NCBI RefSeq assembly: GCF_001905595.1
Contig: NZ_LIXI01000015.1
Coordinates: 1-64,000 of the forward strand
DNA from: Streptomyces sp. CB00316
GTDB taxonomy: Bacteria; Actinomycetota; Actinomycetes; Streptomycetales; Streptomycetaceae
DNA length: 64,000 nucleotides
Direction of reading: 5' to 3'
Shown in pieces: positions 26,010 through 34,627 of the stretch. Each line of letters begins with the position of its first letter. Positions within the stretch are counted from its first letter, which is position 1. The translations under genes were made by a program, and so were the position numbers. The notes beneath the pieces are model-generated. The model was not told the origin of the DNA and ran no database searches. It saw only the letters and a list, made by a program, of their open reading frames with translations.

Positions 26010-26105
26010 CTTCCGCGCCTGGCCGGGGAAGTCCGGTACACGGCCCGCACCCGCGCCGGACGACTGCGCCACCCTGGCACCGGCTCCGCACTGACCTTGC
26101 CTGAA
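26010..26105 (+). pseudogene. Relic of the C-terminus of a LigD-like DNA ligase
   Basis: The translated piece LAGEVRYTARTRAGRLRHP is nearly the same as LVGEVRYTSRTRAGRLRHP near the C-terminus of the intact ligase at 52809-53798, and the downstream bases TGGCACCGGCTCCGC match TGGCACCGGCTACGC there. A deletion of a few bases after CACCC moves the end (PPWHRLRTDLA) into another frame before its stop at about 26104. Only about 30 codons are left, without any catalytic motif. Confidence 0.7.
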
Positions 26106-26178
26106 GCATTAGTACCTCAGACGCCGGAGGCTGACCGAAGCTGACCTGCTGGTACACGGCGGGCGCAGCGCACGGCCA

Positions 26179-26919
26179 TCATCGCGGCGCCGAAGGGCTA
26201 CTCGACGGTGATGCTCGGTGCCCATCGTCGCCCCACATCTCGGCCTGGAACTCCGCCACGTACTGATTACGTACGCGGTGAAACTTGCCCCGACCCTCCT
26301 CGTATCGCGCGCGATACTCAGCGACCTCCGAGTCATCGACCCGCGAGCTGTCCTCGTGCTCAGGGCCGTGATCCACGTAGTGGTCAGGGAACTGGGACCA
26401 CATGCGTCCGACCCACTCGGCGCGATAGGCCGTCTGGACCACAGCGACGTATACCGCCCAGGCCTGGCGGTGCAGGTCCGGACTGGATGCCAGACGGATG
26501 TTCTCCAAGGCCATAGCGACCTTCTCGGCGGCGCCAGCCAGCTTCGTGGTCAGGACCGCCGTCACGGCGTCCACATCGCCCATGCTGTAGCCCCGACGAT
26601 CGATGGCGCGCAGGGGCTCGGAGTGCGGTCGGGCGGTATAGGTATAGGCAAGGAAGTCAAGAGCACTCACCGCTTGCACGAACGCTTCATGGCGTTGGTA
26701 CTGGGTTTCACGGCGCTCTGCAGCCAAGTCATGGCGAGCCTTCGCCGCCAGCTCGTCGCTCTGAGCGTTCAGCGTCTCCCGATGCAGGCTTACAGCGTGA
26801 CGGCGGCCGTACCACGCGGCCACCAGCACGACAATGACGTTGAAAGCAACGCCGCTGATCAGGATGGGGTACGGGTTCAAGCTCGGTGCGCCTGCGGCGA
26901 TGTAGAGGTCCGGGTTCAT
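26179..26919 (-). CDS. Single-pass membrane protein with long cytoplasmic domain
   Basis: 246 residues from ATG 26919 (MNPDLYIAAG). A strong transmembrane segment (YPILISGVAFNVIVVLVAAW) at about residues 17-38 is followed by a long, charged, mainly helical region (HRETLNAQSDELAAKARHD onward), as in many small actinobacterial membrane proteins that act on DNA or stress. The frame stays open to 27240, but upstream codons look like shadow. No family recognised. Neighbours are relics, so it is probably a stand-alone gene. Confidence 0.65.
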   Translation of the reverse strand: MNPDLYIAAGAPSLNPYPILISGVAFNVIVVLVAAWYGRRHAVSLHRETLNAQSDELAAKARHDLAAERRETQYQRHEAFVQAVSALDFLAYTYTARPHSEPLRAIDRRGYSMGDVDAVTAVLTTKLAGAAEKVAMALENIRLASSPDLHRQAWAVYVAVVQTAYRAEWVGRMWSQFPDHYVDHGPEHEDSSRVDDSEVAEYRARYEEGRGKFHRVRNQYVAEFQAEMWGDDGHRASPSSSPSAPR

Positions 26920-27197
26920 GGGGTCGATGGTGAAGCAACCGCAGACCCGACGAACGCGAGTTGAGCTAACTCGGAGGTTCAGGGGTAGGCAGCCGGCTCC
27001 GGGCGTCTTGGGCCACGGCGTGAATCTCAGAGCGTGCGCATGACAGCGACGACCCTGGTCCCGTCCGCTCTGGGGATCGGCTCGGGAAGCGTCCAGACCA
27101 TGACCCGCAGCCTCCCGGTGTCCGGCACCATCCCCGGGTTCCGGCTCGCCGGACCGTCGCCTCGACCGCCCGGCAGCGGCACTGCCCCTGCCCGGGG
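26920..27197. other. Gene-free stretch
   Basis: Nothing convincing seen: no coding frame with natural composition, only the upstream region of the membrane-protein gene. Confidence 0.3.
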
Positions 27198-27535
27198 TTA
27201 CTCCTGGCAGAGGCCGGTCTCCGGCGCGCACACCTCGCACGGGGCGATGCCGGGCTCGGCGAGTGCGCTGATCGCGGCTTCACGGTCGATGAGCGCCCCG
27301 GATTTGTGCCGCAGCCGCCGCGGTGCAGCAGAGCGGTCTCGGCCGTGCGCTGGGACTGGATCTTCCACATCTGCTCGGCCCTGGCCCGTCCGGACCGGCG
27401 GCGCTCGGCCTGCTCGGCGCTCTCCAGCTCCCGGACCTGCTTCTCCGCACGTCCCAGCTGGTAGCGGAGCCACTCGACCAGGGCCCGGTTCTTGTCCAGG
27501 TCGGATATGTCCCAGCCCGGAATGGCTACGCCGCC
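27198..27535 (-). pseudogene. DUF6233-like gene broken by a frameshift
   Basis: Two frames join into one typical small protein: PGWDISDLDKNRALVEWLRY through TALLHRGGC in one frame, then KSGALIDREAAISALAEPG through CEVCAPETGLCQE in the next, with the switch near 27305. The pattern (helical N-terminus, HRGGC, GALIDREAAI, C-x2-C end) matches what I know of the DUF6233 family. No ATG or GTG start is visible for the 5' part, which abuts the stop of the gene at 27526. A decayed gene is the simplest reading; a sequencing indel is the alternative. Confidence 0.6.
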
Positions 27536-27885
27536 GCCTCGCCCTGGGACTCAGGGGCGTCGTGCACGTGCTTCAGCTGCATGCGTGCGGAGAACAGGTC
27601 GTCGCCCTTCAGCGTCTCCCAGAAGGAGTGGGTCACTACCTGGGTGCTGAGCTCCAGCAGCCGGGCCCGGTAGGCCGCGACCTGCTGGCGCTGCTCCTCG
27701 GTGTACCCGGGGCTGTCCGGCTTGGAAGACCGGTAACCGGAGTGGAGCTGCTTGTCCCCCTCCCACCCGGTCATCGGCTCCGCCGACCACGGCAGGGCCT
27801 TGGCGTACTGCTGGAACTCGGACTGGGTCTGGTGAAGGGCGAGCTGGGCGTCGCGCAGATCCTGGGGGAAGTCGTACATGGTCAC
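27526..27885 (-). CDS. Small protein of unknown function
   Basis: 119 residues from GTG 27885, or ATG 27879 two codons later. Hydrophilic and helical (DLRDAQLALHQTQSEFQQYAKAL, EEQRQQVAAYRARLLELSTQVV) with a C-terminal SFWETLKGDDLFSARMQLKH. It precedes the DUF6233-like relic on the same strand with the stop just at the relic's beginning, so the two were probably once an operon. Not recognised. Confidence 0.62.
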   Translation of the reverse strand: MTMYDFPQDLRDAQLALHQTQSEFQQYAKALPWSAEPMTGWEGDKQLHSGYRSSKPDSPGYTEEQRQQVAAYRARLLELSTQVVTHSFWETLKGDDLFSARMQLKHVHDAPESQGEAAA

Positions 27886-28420
27886 ACTGCAATGCTACGT
27901 CTGTTCGAATTTTGGATGCCAGGCGGCACGCGCGACAGCCCACCGGGTCCCTCGATCAGCGGAGTAGCAGTGGCAGGGGCCTGGCGTGCATCGTTCCGCT
28001 GAGCACGGTGCGGTCATCTGGTTAAGGTCACGTACGGGGAAGTCGTCGCTGGGGGTGGCTGGGTGCGTGCACGAGGGTGGGCGAACGGAGTGGTCGGGGA
28101 GAAAAGTCGGAGATCACCCGGAAACTCACGACTGGACAAGGGTTGCCTTTCACTCGACCGGCTGGGGGGAATCCGGCCGCACGCCTGGTCAAGAGGTGTG
28201 CATCGAGTGCACCGCATCCGATGGGCCGTCACCCTCTGTGGCGCACCGGGCGGGGCCGCCGCCGGAGATGAGTGGCGACCACGGTGGTGCGGTTCGGCTG
28301 GTCCACTCCGGCGCGCCCCCACCGCGCCCCACTGGGTGGGGGCGCGCGGGACGTCGCGGCATCTGGTGCGCTCGGTGCGGTTCCGCGGGCGCACCGGTTG
28401 TACGCGCACCGGGTGGAACA

Positions 28421-28445
28421 GGCGGGAGTGGTGTCCACTCCCGCC
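28421..28445. promoter_or_regulatory. Perfect inverted repeat
   Basis: GGCGGGAGTGG and CCACTCCCGCC, 11-bp perfect arms with a 3-nt loop. It could be a terminator for the relaxase relic, an operator, or part of a plasmid transfer locus. Confidence 0.5.
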
Positions 28446-28452
28446 CATGCGG

Positions 28453-28476
28453 TGCGGTGGTGCGGTGGTGCGGTGG
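28453..28476. repeat. Three tandem copies of TGCGGTGG
   Basis: Three perfect 8-bp direct repeats directly beside the inverted repeat at 28421. Short iterons like this occur at plasmid transfer (clt/oriT) or partition sites, but nothing here proves that role. Confidence 0.5.
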
Positions 28477-28833
28477 GAGTGCGTAGTCGGGTAGTTCGGC
28501 CGGCCTCCGGGGTACTGCCGGGAGCAGCGCCGGGCGGGCGTCGGCTTCGGCATCGGGTACAGCGCCGTGCGCAGCCGTGCCGCGTCGGCGAGCCGCTCCA
28601 GGCGCTCACGCTGCGCCGGTGGCAAATGCGGCATCGTCGGGGCAACCATGAGGCCTCCGTGCTCGAAGAGAGCGGTCCCCCAACCCTCCCTGCCCCCGGT
28701 GATCTCGGCGGTGAGGGGACCGGTCGCGTCCCGGCGTCTGGCCCAGTGACTTCGCCGCCCGTCCCGCCCGACGGGCCCACGCGGCCTGTCACGGCTGGAA
28801 GCCTGGGCCGTGGTCCTGGCCGGGCTGCCGGTG

Positions 28834-30651
28834 CTACTGCTCGTGCTCCTGGCGGTGACGGTCGACCGGAGGACCCGGGTCGGCGGCCGGGGTCCGTCCG
28901 TCCTCGATGGCCTCGCGGCGGGCGTTGGCCGCGCGGGTGAAGGCGGCGAACCGGGCCAGGTAATCCGGCGTGCGCAGCCACGTCGCCGGGTCGGTCGTCC
29001 GGCCTCCCAGGTCTACGTCGGGCATCGCAGCCTGCTGGTGGGCGTGGACCGCGGCCGCCCGCTGCGCCGGTGCGAGAGCGGCGTCCCGGCCGGGGTGGTC
29101 GACGGCGTGCGGCGGGGCTGACGCCGGGGCGTGGTGGCGGTCGTCGGCCTGCCCGGCGGCCGCGGGCGGCACGGATCGCGTTCTGCGCGGCGAGGCTGGC
29201 GACCCGGGCCCGCTCGTACCGGGACGACTCCCGGGGCGGCCTGCCGCCGGTGCCGGCGATCCACCACCGGTCGGGCTCGGTGAAGTCGGCGGTGTAGAAG
29301 ATCTGGTCGGCAGCCGGGGCCCGGCGGCCGGGCTGGGGCACGGTGGTCTGACGGGCGTGGCCGGTCAGCGCACAGCCCGCGATGTCGTCGTCCAGGCCGC
29401 GCGGGAACTCCTGTCCGCGCAGGGTCTCCAGGAGATGCCGGCGGGCTTCGGCCAGGACATGTCGGCGGGCGAAGTTCCTACGGACGGTGAAGACGACCGC
29501 GGCGACATCGACAGCGGCCAGCACGGTGTCCACATGCGGAGCCACCCGGGCCCGGATCGCCGCCCCGACCGCGCGGCAGCGGTCCAGGAGGCCGTCGACC
29601 ATCTGCTTGCCGAACTTCAGCACCGCGGATGACCGCCACCACGCGAGCAGCTGCTCCAGCGGGCGCGGGGTCTTCTTATCGGGGCGGGTGTCCTGCGCCG
29701 CCTGCCACCCCAGGCTGTGACGGGCCTTCTCGCCGGGTAGCCGCCCGTGCTTCTGGACGTACGTGTAGGTGAGGCCCTCCAGGACGTCCTCGATCCGCTG
29801 GCGGCGGGTGGAAGACTAGTCGATGAGCACCTGGGCGACACCGGCTATCTCCATCACCGGGCGCAGGCCCGGCGTCACCTCCCGAGGAACCGTCGCGAGC
29901 CCCAGCTCCTCACACACCTCGGTCGTCATCGTCAGGGTGTAGAGCGTCCCGGCCGCTACCACATGCTTGTAGAGCCGCGTCGTATCCAGCGCCCCCACTT
30001 CGGCTCGCCGTGGTCGTCCAGGCGTTGCGCGGTTGAGGACCAGGCAGTGCTCGTGCAGGAGTGGGAATCCGTCCCGGTTGTCGAAGTGCCGGAAGCCGCG
30101 ACCACGAGAGCCGGTGTTCGCGCGCGGCCGCGGCCCGAAGCCCAACGGGTCTCCGCGACCTCGTCCTCGAGCCAGCGAAGCGCAGTGGCGATGGCCCGCT
30201 CGTGCGCCCGCTCGATGACCCTCCGGGTGTGGTCGTCTCCCAGCGCCCACAGCACGATCAGGGACGCCTGCGCCCGGAAGGTGTAGTCGAGCGCGAACAA
30301 GGGGGTCGCCTTGCGCCGCTCGATCTCTTCGACCGGCTGCCCCAGGACGGTCGCCAGCCGGGCCGCCTCCGCGTCAGCGCCGTCACCCAGGAGCTCGCGC
30401 TCGATCCGGTCGGCGTCCGGGTGCCGGAGCTGCCCGAAGACCAGCTCCATCTGCCGCTCGGACACCTCCGCACCCTCGGTCAGCCCGAGCGCGGCCAGGC
30501 CGCGCCCCCACCACCTCCCCGGGGGAAGGCCTGCCATCTCTTGGGCGTCCTTGAGGGACTGGCCGACCGGGCGGCGGCCGTCCCCGAACGCGACTCCGCG
30601 CACGTAGTACCGCCACGCATTGGGCCTCTGCACCTTCGCAACACTCAGCAT
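28834..30651 (-). pseudogene. MobF (TraA/TrwC-like) conjugative relaxase, decayed
   Basis: Pieces of one actinobacterial MobF relaxase read through on the reverse strand: the N-terminus MLSVAKVQRPNAWRYYVRGV and a helical region; the metal-binding histidine motif HFDNRDGFPLLHEHCLV; LDTTRLYKHVVAAGTLYTLT; EIAGVAQVLID; then RQRIEDVLEGLTYTYVQKHG and the C-terminal VDTVLAAVDVAAVVFTVRRNF. Intactness is lost by a frameshift near 30090 (between the N-terminal domain and the histidine motif), an in-frame TAG at 29816-29818 right after VLID, and another frameshift near 29160. Such proteins nick the transfer origin and pilot DNA in conjugation. It has no full helicase part, as in the short relaxases of this phylum. 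It shows the region descends from a transferable replicon. Confidence 0.8.
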
Positions 30652-31003
30652 CCCGGCAGCGAACAACGGATCCGACCTGGGAAAAAGGGCCGATCCCGTG
30701 AGGCGGGAGGGTTCACCGGAACTTCACGGTCGATCCCGCCGGGCGGGCATCTGCTGCGACGTCATGCCCGCCTGACGGACACCGCCTGGGCCAGGCAAAT
30801 GCTGCGCGGCCACATGCACCACACGCCCCAAGTCGCATCAGTAGACGCCTCTATCGCCACCACGCGTACCTCTACGAATCGCTCCCCCACCCGACGGCCG
30901 AGAACGCCGCGCCCTGCACCACGTCACCGACTCCCTTTCAACCCGAGTAAGACCCGCCGCCCCCGGCCCGTGCCGGGGGCTTCGTGCTTCCCGGAGGACC
31001 GAC
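30652..31003. other. Region between relaxase relic and toxin-like gene, possible oriT
   Basis: 352 bp with no good gene. It contains GGCGGGCAT at 30742-30750 and its exact complement ATGCCCGCC at 30764-30772, plus the related motif GATCCCG repeated at about 30692 and 30732. Origins of transfer often lie directly upstream of MobF genes, so this is a candidate nick region, on position and palindromes only. Confidence 0.35.
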
Positions 31004-31306
31004 GTGCCGACCTACGAGACCACGCCCCGCTTCACCACCGACCTGGATCGCCTCACCCCGGAACAGCGCTACCGCTTCCGCCAAACCGTGGCTGCCTTCG
31101 TCTACGACCTGCGCACCGGCTGCTTCCGAGCCGGGCTCCGCATCAAGCGCGTCCAGCGCGCCTCCGGGATCTACGAACTCACCTGGTCCATGGGGACTGG
31201 GCCCGCAGGCCGCGCCACGTGGGAATACGGCCCGTCGAAGCTCCCCGGTACCCCACACGTCATCTGGCGACGCATCGGCACCCACGACATCCTCACCGGA
31301 CCGTGA
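31004..31306 (+). CDS. RelE/ParE-like toxin or related small protein
   Basis: 100 residues from GTG 31004 behind a strong ribosome site (GGAGG). The sequence YETTPRFTTDLDRLTPEQRYRF, then AGLRIKRVQRASGIYELTWS and HVIWRRIGTHDIL, follows the helix-helix-strand pattern of RelE/ParE-type toxins, with the basic strand R-IKRV and the ending strand I-HDIL. Toxins of this type cut mRNA at the ribosome or poison gyrase. No antitoxin is recognisable on either side; a downstream one may have been lost to the IS inserted 50 bp later. Family assignment is tentative. Confidence 0.6.
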   Translation: MPTYETTPRFTTDLDRLTPEQRYRFRQTVAAFVYDLRTGCFRAGLRIKRVQRASGIYELTWSMGTGPAGRATWEYGPSKLPGTPHVIWRRIGTHDILTGP

Positions 31307-31355
31307 TCACTGGAGGAGCCGAGGCACGGCATCGTGACCTGCTAGTGGCTCTAAG

Positions 31356-32209
31356 AGGTCATCTCATTTGGCGAGCCTGCGGTAGCAGATGAGGGTGCAG
31401 GCGATGCTGGTGAAGGCGAGGAAGTGGTCGGCCTTGCGTTCGTAGCGTCGGTGGAGTCGTCGGCAGCCGGCGAGCCAGGCCATGGTGCGTTCCACGGTCC
31501 AGCGGTGGCGGCCAAGCCGTTGCGAGGACTCGATTCCCTTGCGTGCGATGCGGTGGGTGATGCCGCGTTCGCGTAGCCATCGCCGCAGGTGGGCGTAGTC
31601 GTAGCCTTTGTCGGCGTGGAGTTTGCCGGGCTTGCGCCGTCGTCGGCCGCGGCGCGAGCGAATCGGCGGGATGCCCTTCACGAGCGGGATCAGGGCTTGG
31701 CTGTCGTGCAGGTTGGCCCCGGAAATGCCAACGGATATGGGCAGACCCGACCGTTCCGTGATCAGGTGGATCTTCGAGCCGTACTTGCCCCGGTCGACAG
31801 GATTCGGACCTGTCAGGTCCCCCTTTTCAGGGCCCGCATGTTCACCGAATCGATCGCGCACCGCGACCAGTCCAGCTCGCCGCGGGCGCCGAGTTCGTCG
31901 AGGACCAGGCGGTGGAGCTTGGCCCACACCCTGGCTTTCGACCACTCCGAGAACCGCCGGTGGGCGGTTGCTCCGGACGGGCCGAACGAGGCCGAAGGCA
32001 GCTGCTGCCAGGTACAGCCCGACGTGGCCACGAACACGATCGCCGCCAGCACCTCCCGGTCGCCGTGCCGACGCCGACCACCACCCTGCGGCCGCGACGG
32101 CGCCTCCGGCACCACCCGCTGGAACAACTCCCACAACTCATCCGGCACCAGCCGCTCAACGATCCCCACCATGACTCACAGAATACCGAGCCTTCCAAAT
32201 GAGATGACT
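31356..32209 (-). mobile_element. IS5-family insertion sequence, complete
   Basis: About 854 bp bounded by inverted ends with the shared core GTCATCTCATTTGG (31358-31371, and its complement at 32195-32208). TCTAAG lies directly outside both ends (31350-31355 and 32210-32215); it contains the TNA-type target (TAA) typical of this group. It carries one transposase split by a programmed frameshift, and its stop codon lies inside the end repeat. Confidence 0.82.
31364..32172 (-). CDS. IS5-family DDE transposase, made by -1 frameshift
   Basis: Frame 1 (start 32172, MVGIVERLVPDELWELFQRV) runs through the insertion-domain motif (TSGCTWQQLP) and the first catalytic Asp (CAIDSVNMRAL) to a stop at 31813. 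Frame 2 takes over with GDLTGPNPVDRGKYGSKIHLI, the second Asp (HADKGYDYAHL) and the Glu of the DDE triad (RWTVERTMAWL), ending CYRRLAK at 31364. The switch falls at a run reading CTGAAAAGGGGGACC, a classic slippery site. Fusion gives about 270 residues, the usual size. Both parts look intact, so the element may still move. Confidence 0.8.
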
Positions 32210-32605
32210 TCTAAGCGGGCACGCCCAAGACCCGTACGGCGGTTCAGTGCGTCGGCGAGGGCGGTCCGACGGGATGCGCTGGCGTCCGGGGGACATCCGC
32301 GCTGCGGGGTGGGGGCAGCGCCTTCGCGGGTGTAGGCCTTCTTCGGCGACCGCGGCACTCGATGGCGGCCTTCGCTGGCAATACCAAGATCACGTTCCGA
32401 ATGAGTGCTCTTATCGGAATTGCATGCGGATTGCCCGTCCGGTGGCGACGAAAGTGTCCGATCAGCCCGGACTTGTATAGGCAATGGGCGCATATGCCCG
32501 AATGGCGTTGGGCAGAGCGTGTCATTACGCTCACGGAGCGCGAACCCGCTCTTCTCACGGACCCGGGCTCGCGCTCCTAATGTGACGCCGACCCAGGAGG
32601 TCTCT
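32210..32605. other. Gap downstream of the IS
   Basis: About 400 bp without a reliable gene. A forward frame of 72 codons at 32362-32580 is open but has a poor start. A near-palindrome GGGCGCATATGCCC lies at about 32486-32500. The region should contain the promoter for the small membrane gene at 32606. Its GC content is lower than that of the neighbours. Confidence 0.35.
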
Positions 32606-32875
32606 ATGCCTACGTCCCCGGATCGATCTCGAATCAAACGCCTCTGGCGCCGACTCGCAGGTGACAGTAACAAATTGGTCGCGGACAACAACATGTCTGT
32701 CAACAACTCAGAAGCTCCGGGCAACACCGCCCAGGCTTCGCCCGGTGCCGCGGCCGTCGCCTTTCCCCCACTGATCGTGGTTCCCGGGTCGCCCGGGTAC
32801 GCGGCCCTGGCCATCATGGCGGCGCCCGTGGCTCTCTGGGCGCTCATGGTGTGGCTGAACACGAAGCGCCGCTGA
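32606..32875 (+). CDS. Small C-terminally anchored membrane protein
   Basis: 89 residues from ATG 32606 with an excellent ribosome site (AGGAGG 5 nt upstream). Basic N-terminus (RSRIKRLWRRLAG), an Asn/Ala-rich linker, then one transmembrane segment (GYAALAIMAAPVALWALMVWL) and a basic tail end. The frame is open from 32405 but only this start has a ribosome site. Function unknown; it precedes the regulator at 32988 on the same strand. Confidence 0.65.
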   Translation: MPTSPDRSRIKRLWRRLAGDSNKLVADNNMSVNNSEAPGNTAQASPGAAAVAFPPLIVVPGSPGYAALAIMAAPVALWALMVWLNTKRR

Positions 32876-32987
32876 CTGCCCTTCAGACACACACCGGGTC
32901 GCTTCTCTGACGAAACGGCCGGGCGAGCACCCGTTTTCATCACGATTCCCCGGGCGGCGGAACCCGTTTCGTCGCCCGGGGGCGGAC

Positions 32988-34241
32988 ATGGCAGAAAGCG
33001 AAAGCAGCATGGTGGGGAACACATTTTCGCCTGACAACTGTAAATGGTGCGGGGGCCTGCGAACGGTCCGGCGCACCGGCCGGCCGGGCGAGTACTGCAG
33101 CACAAAATGCCGGCAGACAGCGCACACCCAGCGGCAGAAGCCGCCCCCCGACACCAGCCAGTTCGACACCTTCCTGCGCATCGAGCTCAGCGCGGTCCAG
33201 GCAGAGGTCCGCGACCTGCAGCGCGCCCTGAACACCCCGACGCCGGATACCGAGCAGCCGCTGGAGCGCCTGCTCCAGCTTCAACGGCGCATCGAGCAGC
33301 TCCTGCCGCCCGTGGTCGGCCGCACGAAGCGCATGGGCGCGTCGTGGGAGGTGATAGGGCGGCTGCTCGGCATGAGCAAAGACACCGTGCGCAAAAAGTA
33401 CAGCTCCCCGGTGGTGCAACGAGCCCTGAGCCGCGCCCACGTCAGGGTGCCCGCGCCCCGTCCAGCCCCCCGAAGCTCTCCGTCGGCTGCGCTTTCCCCC
33501 TCCTCTCCCTTCGCTGTGCCGGCAGACCCCACCGAGACTTCCGAGGAGGAGAGCCCAGACCCGGCGCCGGAACCCTGTGCTCCCGGGCCTCAGGACTTCG
33601 CCTGCGTGCTGAGCAACCTTCAGCGGGCCTCAGGCCACAGCCTCCGGGCTCTCAGCAAGAGGACGTCGCTCTCTCCCAGCTTCCTGTCGAGAGCGATGAA
33701 CGGTGAGAGGTTTCCCAGCTGGGAGGCGACCGCATCGCTCGCCCGCGCCTGCGGCGCGGACCCCGAGGTGCTCAGAAAGGTCTGGGAAGACGCCGAGGTC
33801 CGCCGCAGCCGCAAGGCGACGAAGCCCGAAGGGCTTGCCTCCGCCCTGCGGCATCTACACCTCCGGGCCGGAAGCCCGACCCCGTGGTCGGTGTACGTGA
33901 ACAGCGGCTACGCGCTCTCCCAGGAACTCGTCACCGCGCTGCTCGAAGGAACTACCGCAGGGGCCTGGGAAGACGTCCAGATCCTCGTGCAGACACTCGA
34001 CGGCGAGTACACCTACTTCGAACCCCTGTGGCACCAGGCCCTCAAGGCCTCGCCCGAGACCGGGTCCGAGACCGCGCCTGCGGCACCCCCACCAGTCTCC
34101 GGCTTGGGGCCCGCCGCCCGGGTCGAAGACCTCATCGCCGCCTTCGGGAAGGTCCTGAGCACAGCCGGCAACCGCACCCCCTCCCCCGGGCGCCTCCGAC
34201 CCACCCCCATCCAGGCCGCAACCACCTGGACCAGCAGCTGA
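32988..34241 (+). CDS. Zinc-finger and HTH (XRE-type) regulator
   Basis: 417 residues. An N-terminal C-x2-C ... C-x3-C cluster (NCKWCGGL, YCSTKCRQTAH) looks like the small zinc ribbon of CGNR/plasmid regulators. A coiled-coil-like segment (VQAEVRDLQRAL, LERLLQLQRRIEQLL) and a first HTH (MGASWEVIGRLLGMSKDTVRKK) follow. After a Pro/Ser linker there is a Cro/C1-type HTH (SGHSLRALSKRTSLSPSFLSRAMNGERFPSWEATASLARAC). It probably binds DNA as a multimer. ATG 32988 has a moderate ribosome site (GGGGGCGG). It is closed by a strong terminator at 34300. Regulatory target unknown. Confidence 0.75.
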   Translation: MAESESSMVGNTFSPDNCKWCGGLRTVRRTGRPGEYCSTKCRQTAHTQRQKPPPDTSQFDTFLRIELSAVQAEVRDLQRALNTPTPDTEQPLERLLQLQRRIEQLLPPVVGRTKRMGASWEVIGRLLGMSKDTVRKKYSSPVVQRALSRAHVRVPAPRPAPRSSPSAALSPSSPFAVPADPTETSEEESPDPAPEPCAPGPQDFACVLSNLQRASGHSLRALSKRTSLSPSFLSRAMNGERFPSWEATASLARACGADPEVLRKVWEDAEVRRSRKATKPEGLASALRHLHLRAGSPTPWSVYVNSGYALSQELVTALLEGTTAGAWEDVQILVQTLDGEYTYFEPLWHQALKASPETGSETAPAAPPPVSGLGPAARVEDLIAAFGKVLSTAGNRTPSPGRLRPTPIQAATTWTSS

Positions 34242-34299
34242 TAGAGGAATGGGGGCACCGTGGCGCCCCCGCCGCACACGGCAGGAAGTGGCGACCCAC

Positions 34300-34348
34300 G
34301 AACAGCGGGACCGGGCAGGGTGATCCTGTCCGGTCCCGCTGTTCTTTT
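34300..34348 (+). terminator. Rho-independent terminator
   Basis: GAACAGCGGGACCGG and its exact complement CCGGTCCCGCTGTTC with a 15-nt loop, followed by TTTT at 34345-34348. Textbook terminator for the regulator gene. Confidence 0.85.
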
Positions 34349-34627
34349 CGTCAGCCAGCCACGGTGGCCAACGGCCGGTGGTTCATCGACTCGTGGCACC
34401 CACCAGGCGGCCAGCCAGCAGAATTCCGGGGGCGTCTTTCAGCGATACATGATCGCGGCGGTGAGCCGCTCCCTTGCCTGCCGGTACACGGTTGCGTCGC
34501 GAACCGGATTCTTTTCTCACTGCAGCGGGACTCGTAGATGTCGACGTCTTCGCCTGGCAGGGTCAGGGTGTACTCCTGGCTGCCAGCGTCGACTATCCAG
34601 CCGTGGGCTCGCGCGAGAACAGACAGG
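34349..34627. other. Gap, possible gene relic on the reverse strand
   Basis: No intact gene. A reverse frame without start or end reads protein-like for some 30 codons (SQEYTLTLPGEDVDIYESRC, about 34530-34590), so it may be a relic of an unknown gene downstream of the split nuclease. Confidence 0.3.

Larger units (their letters stand above)
27886..28833. other. Non-coding or decayed stretch with repeats
   Basis: About 950 bp between a small gene and the relaxase relic. Long frames here are Arg/Pro/His-rich shadows. A short reverse-strand frame beginning near 28637 (HLPPAQRERLERLADAARL) might be the start of a lost small gene but soon degenerates. The hairpin at 28421-28445 and three TGCGGTGG copies at 28453-28476 are the clearest structures. 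Confidence 0.4.

Noticed and set aside
28014..28649. Reverse frame of 211 codons as a real gene
   Set aside because: Only the first 20-odd codons look protein-like; the remainder is Pro/Arg/His shadow crossing hairpins and iterons.
30061..31392. A forward frame of 443 codons across the relaxase relic
   Set aside because: Arg/Pro/His-rich shadow; the reverse-strand relaxase pieces and the toxin-like gene explain the region.
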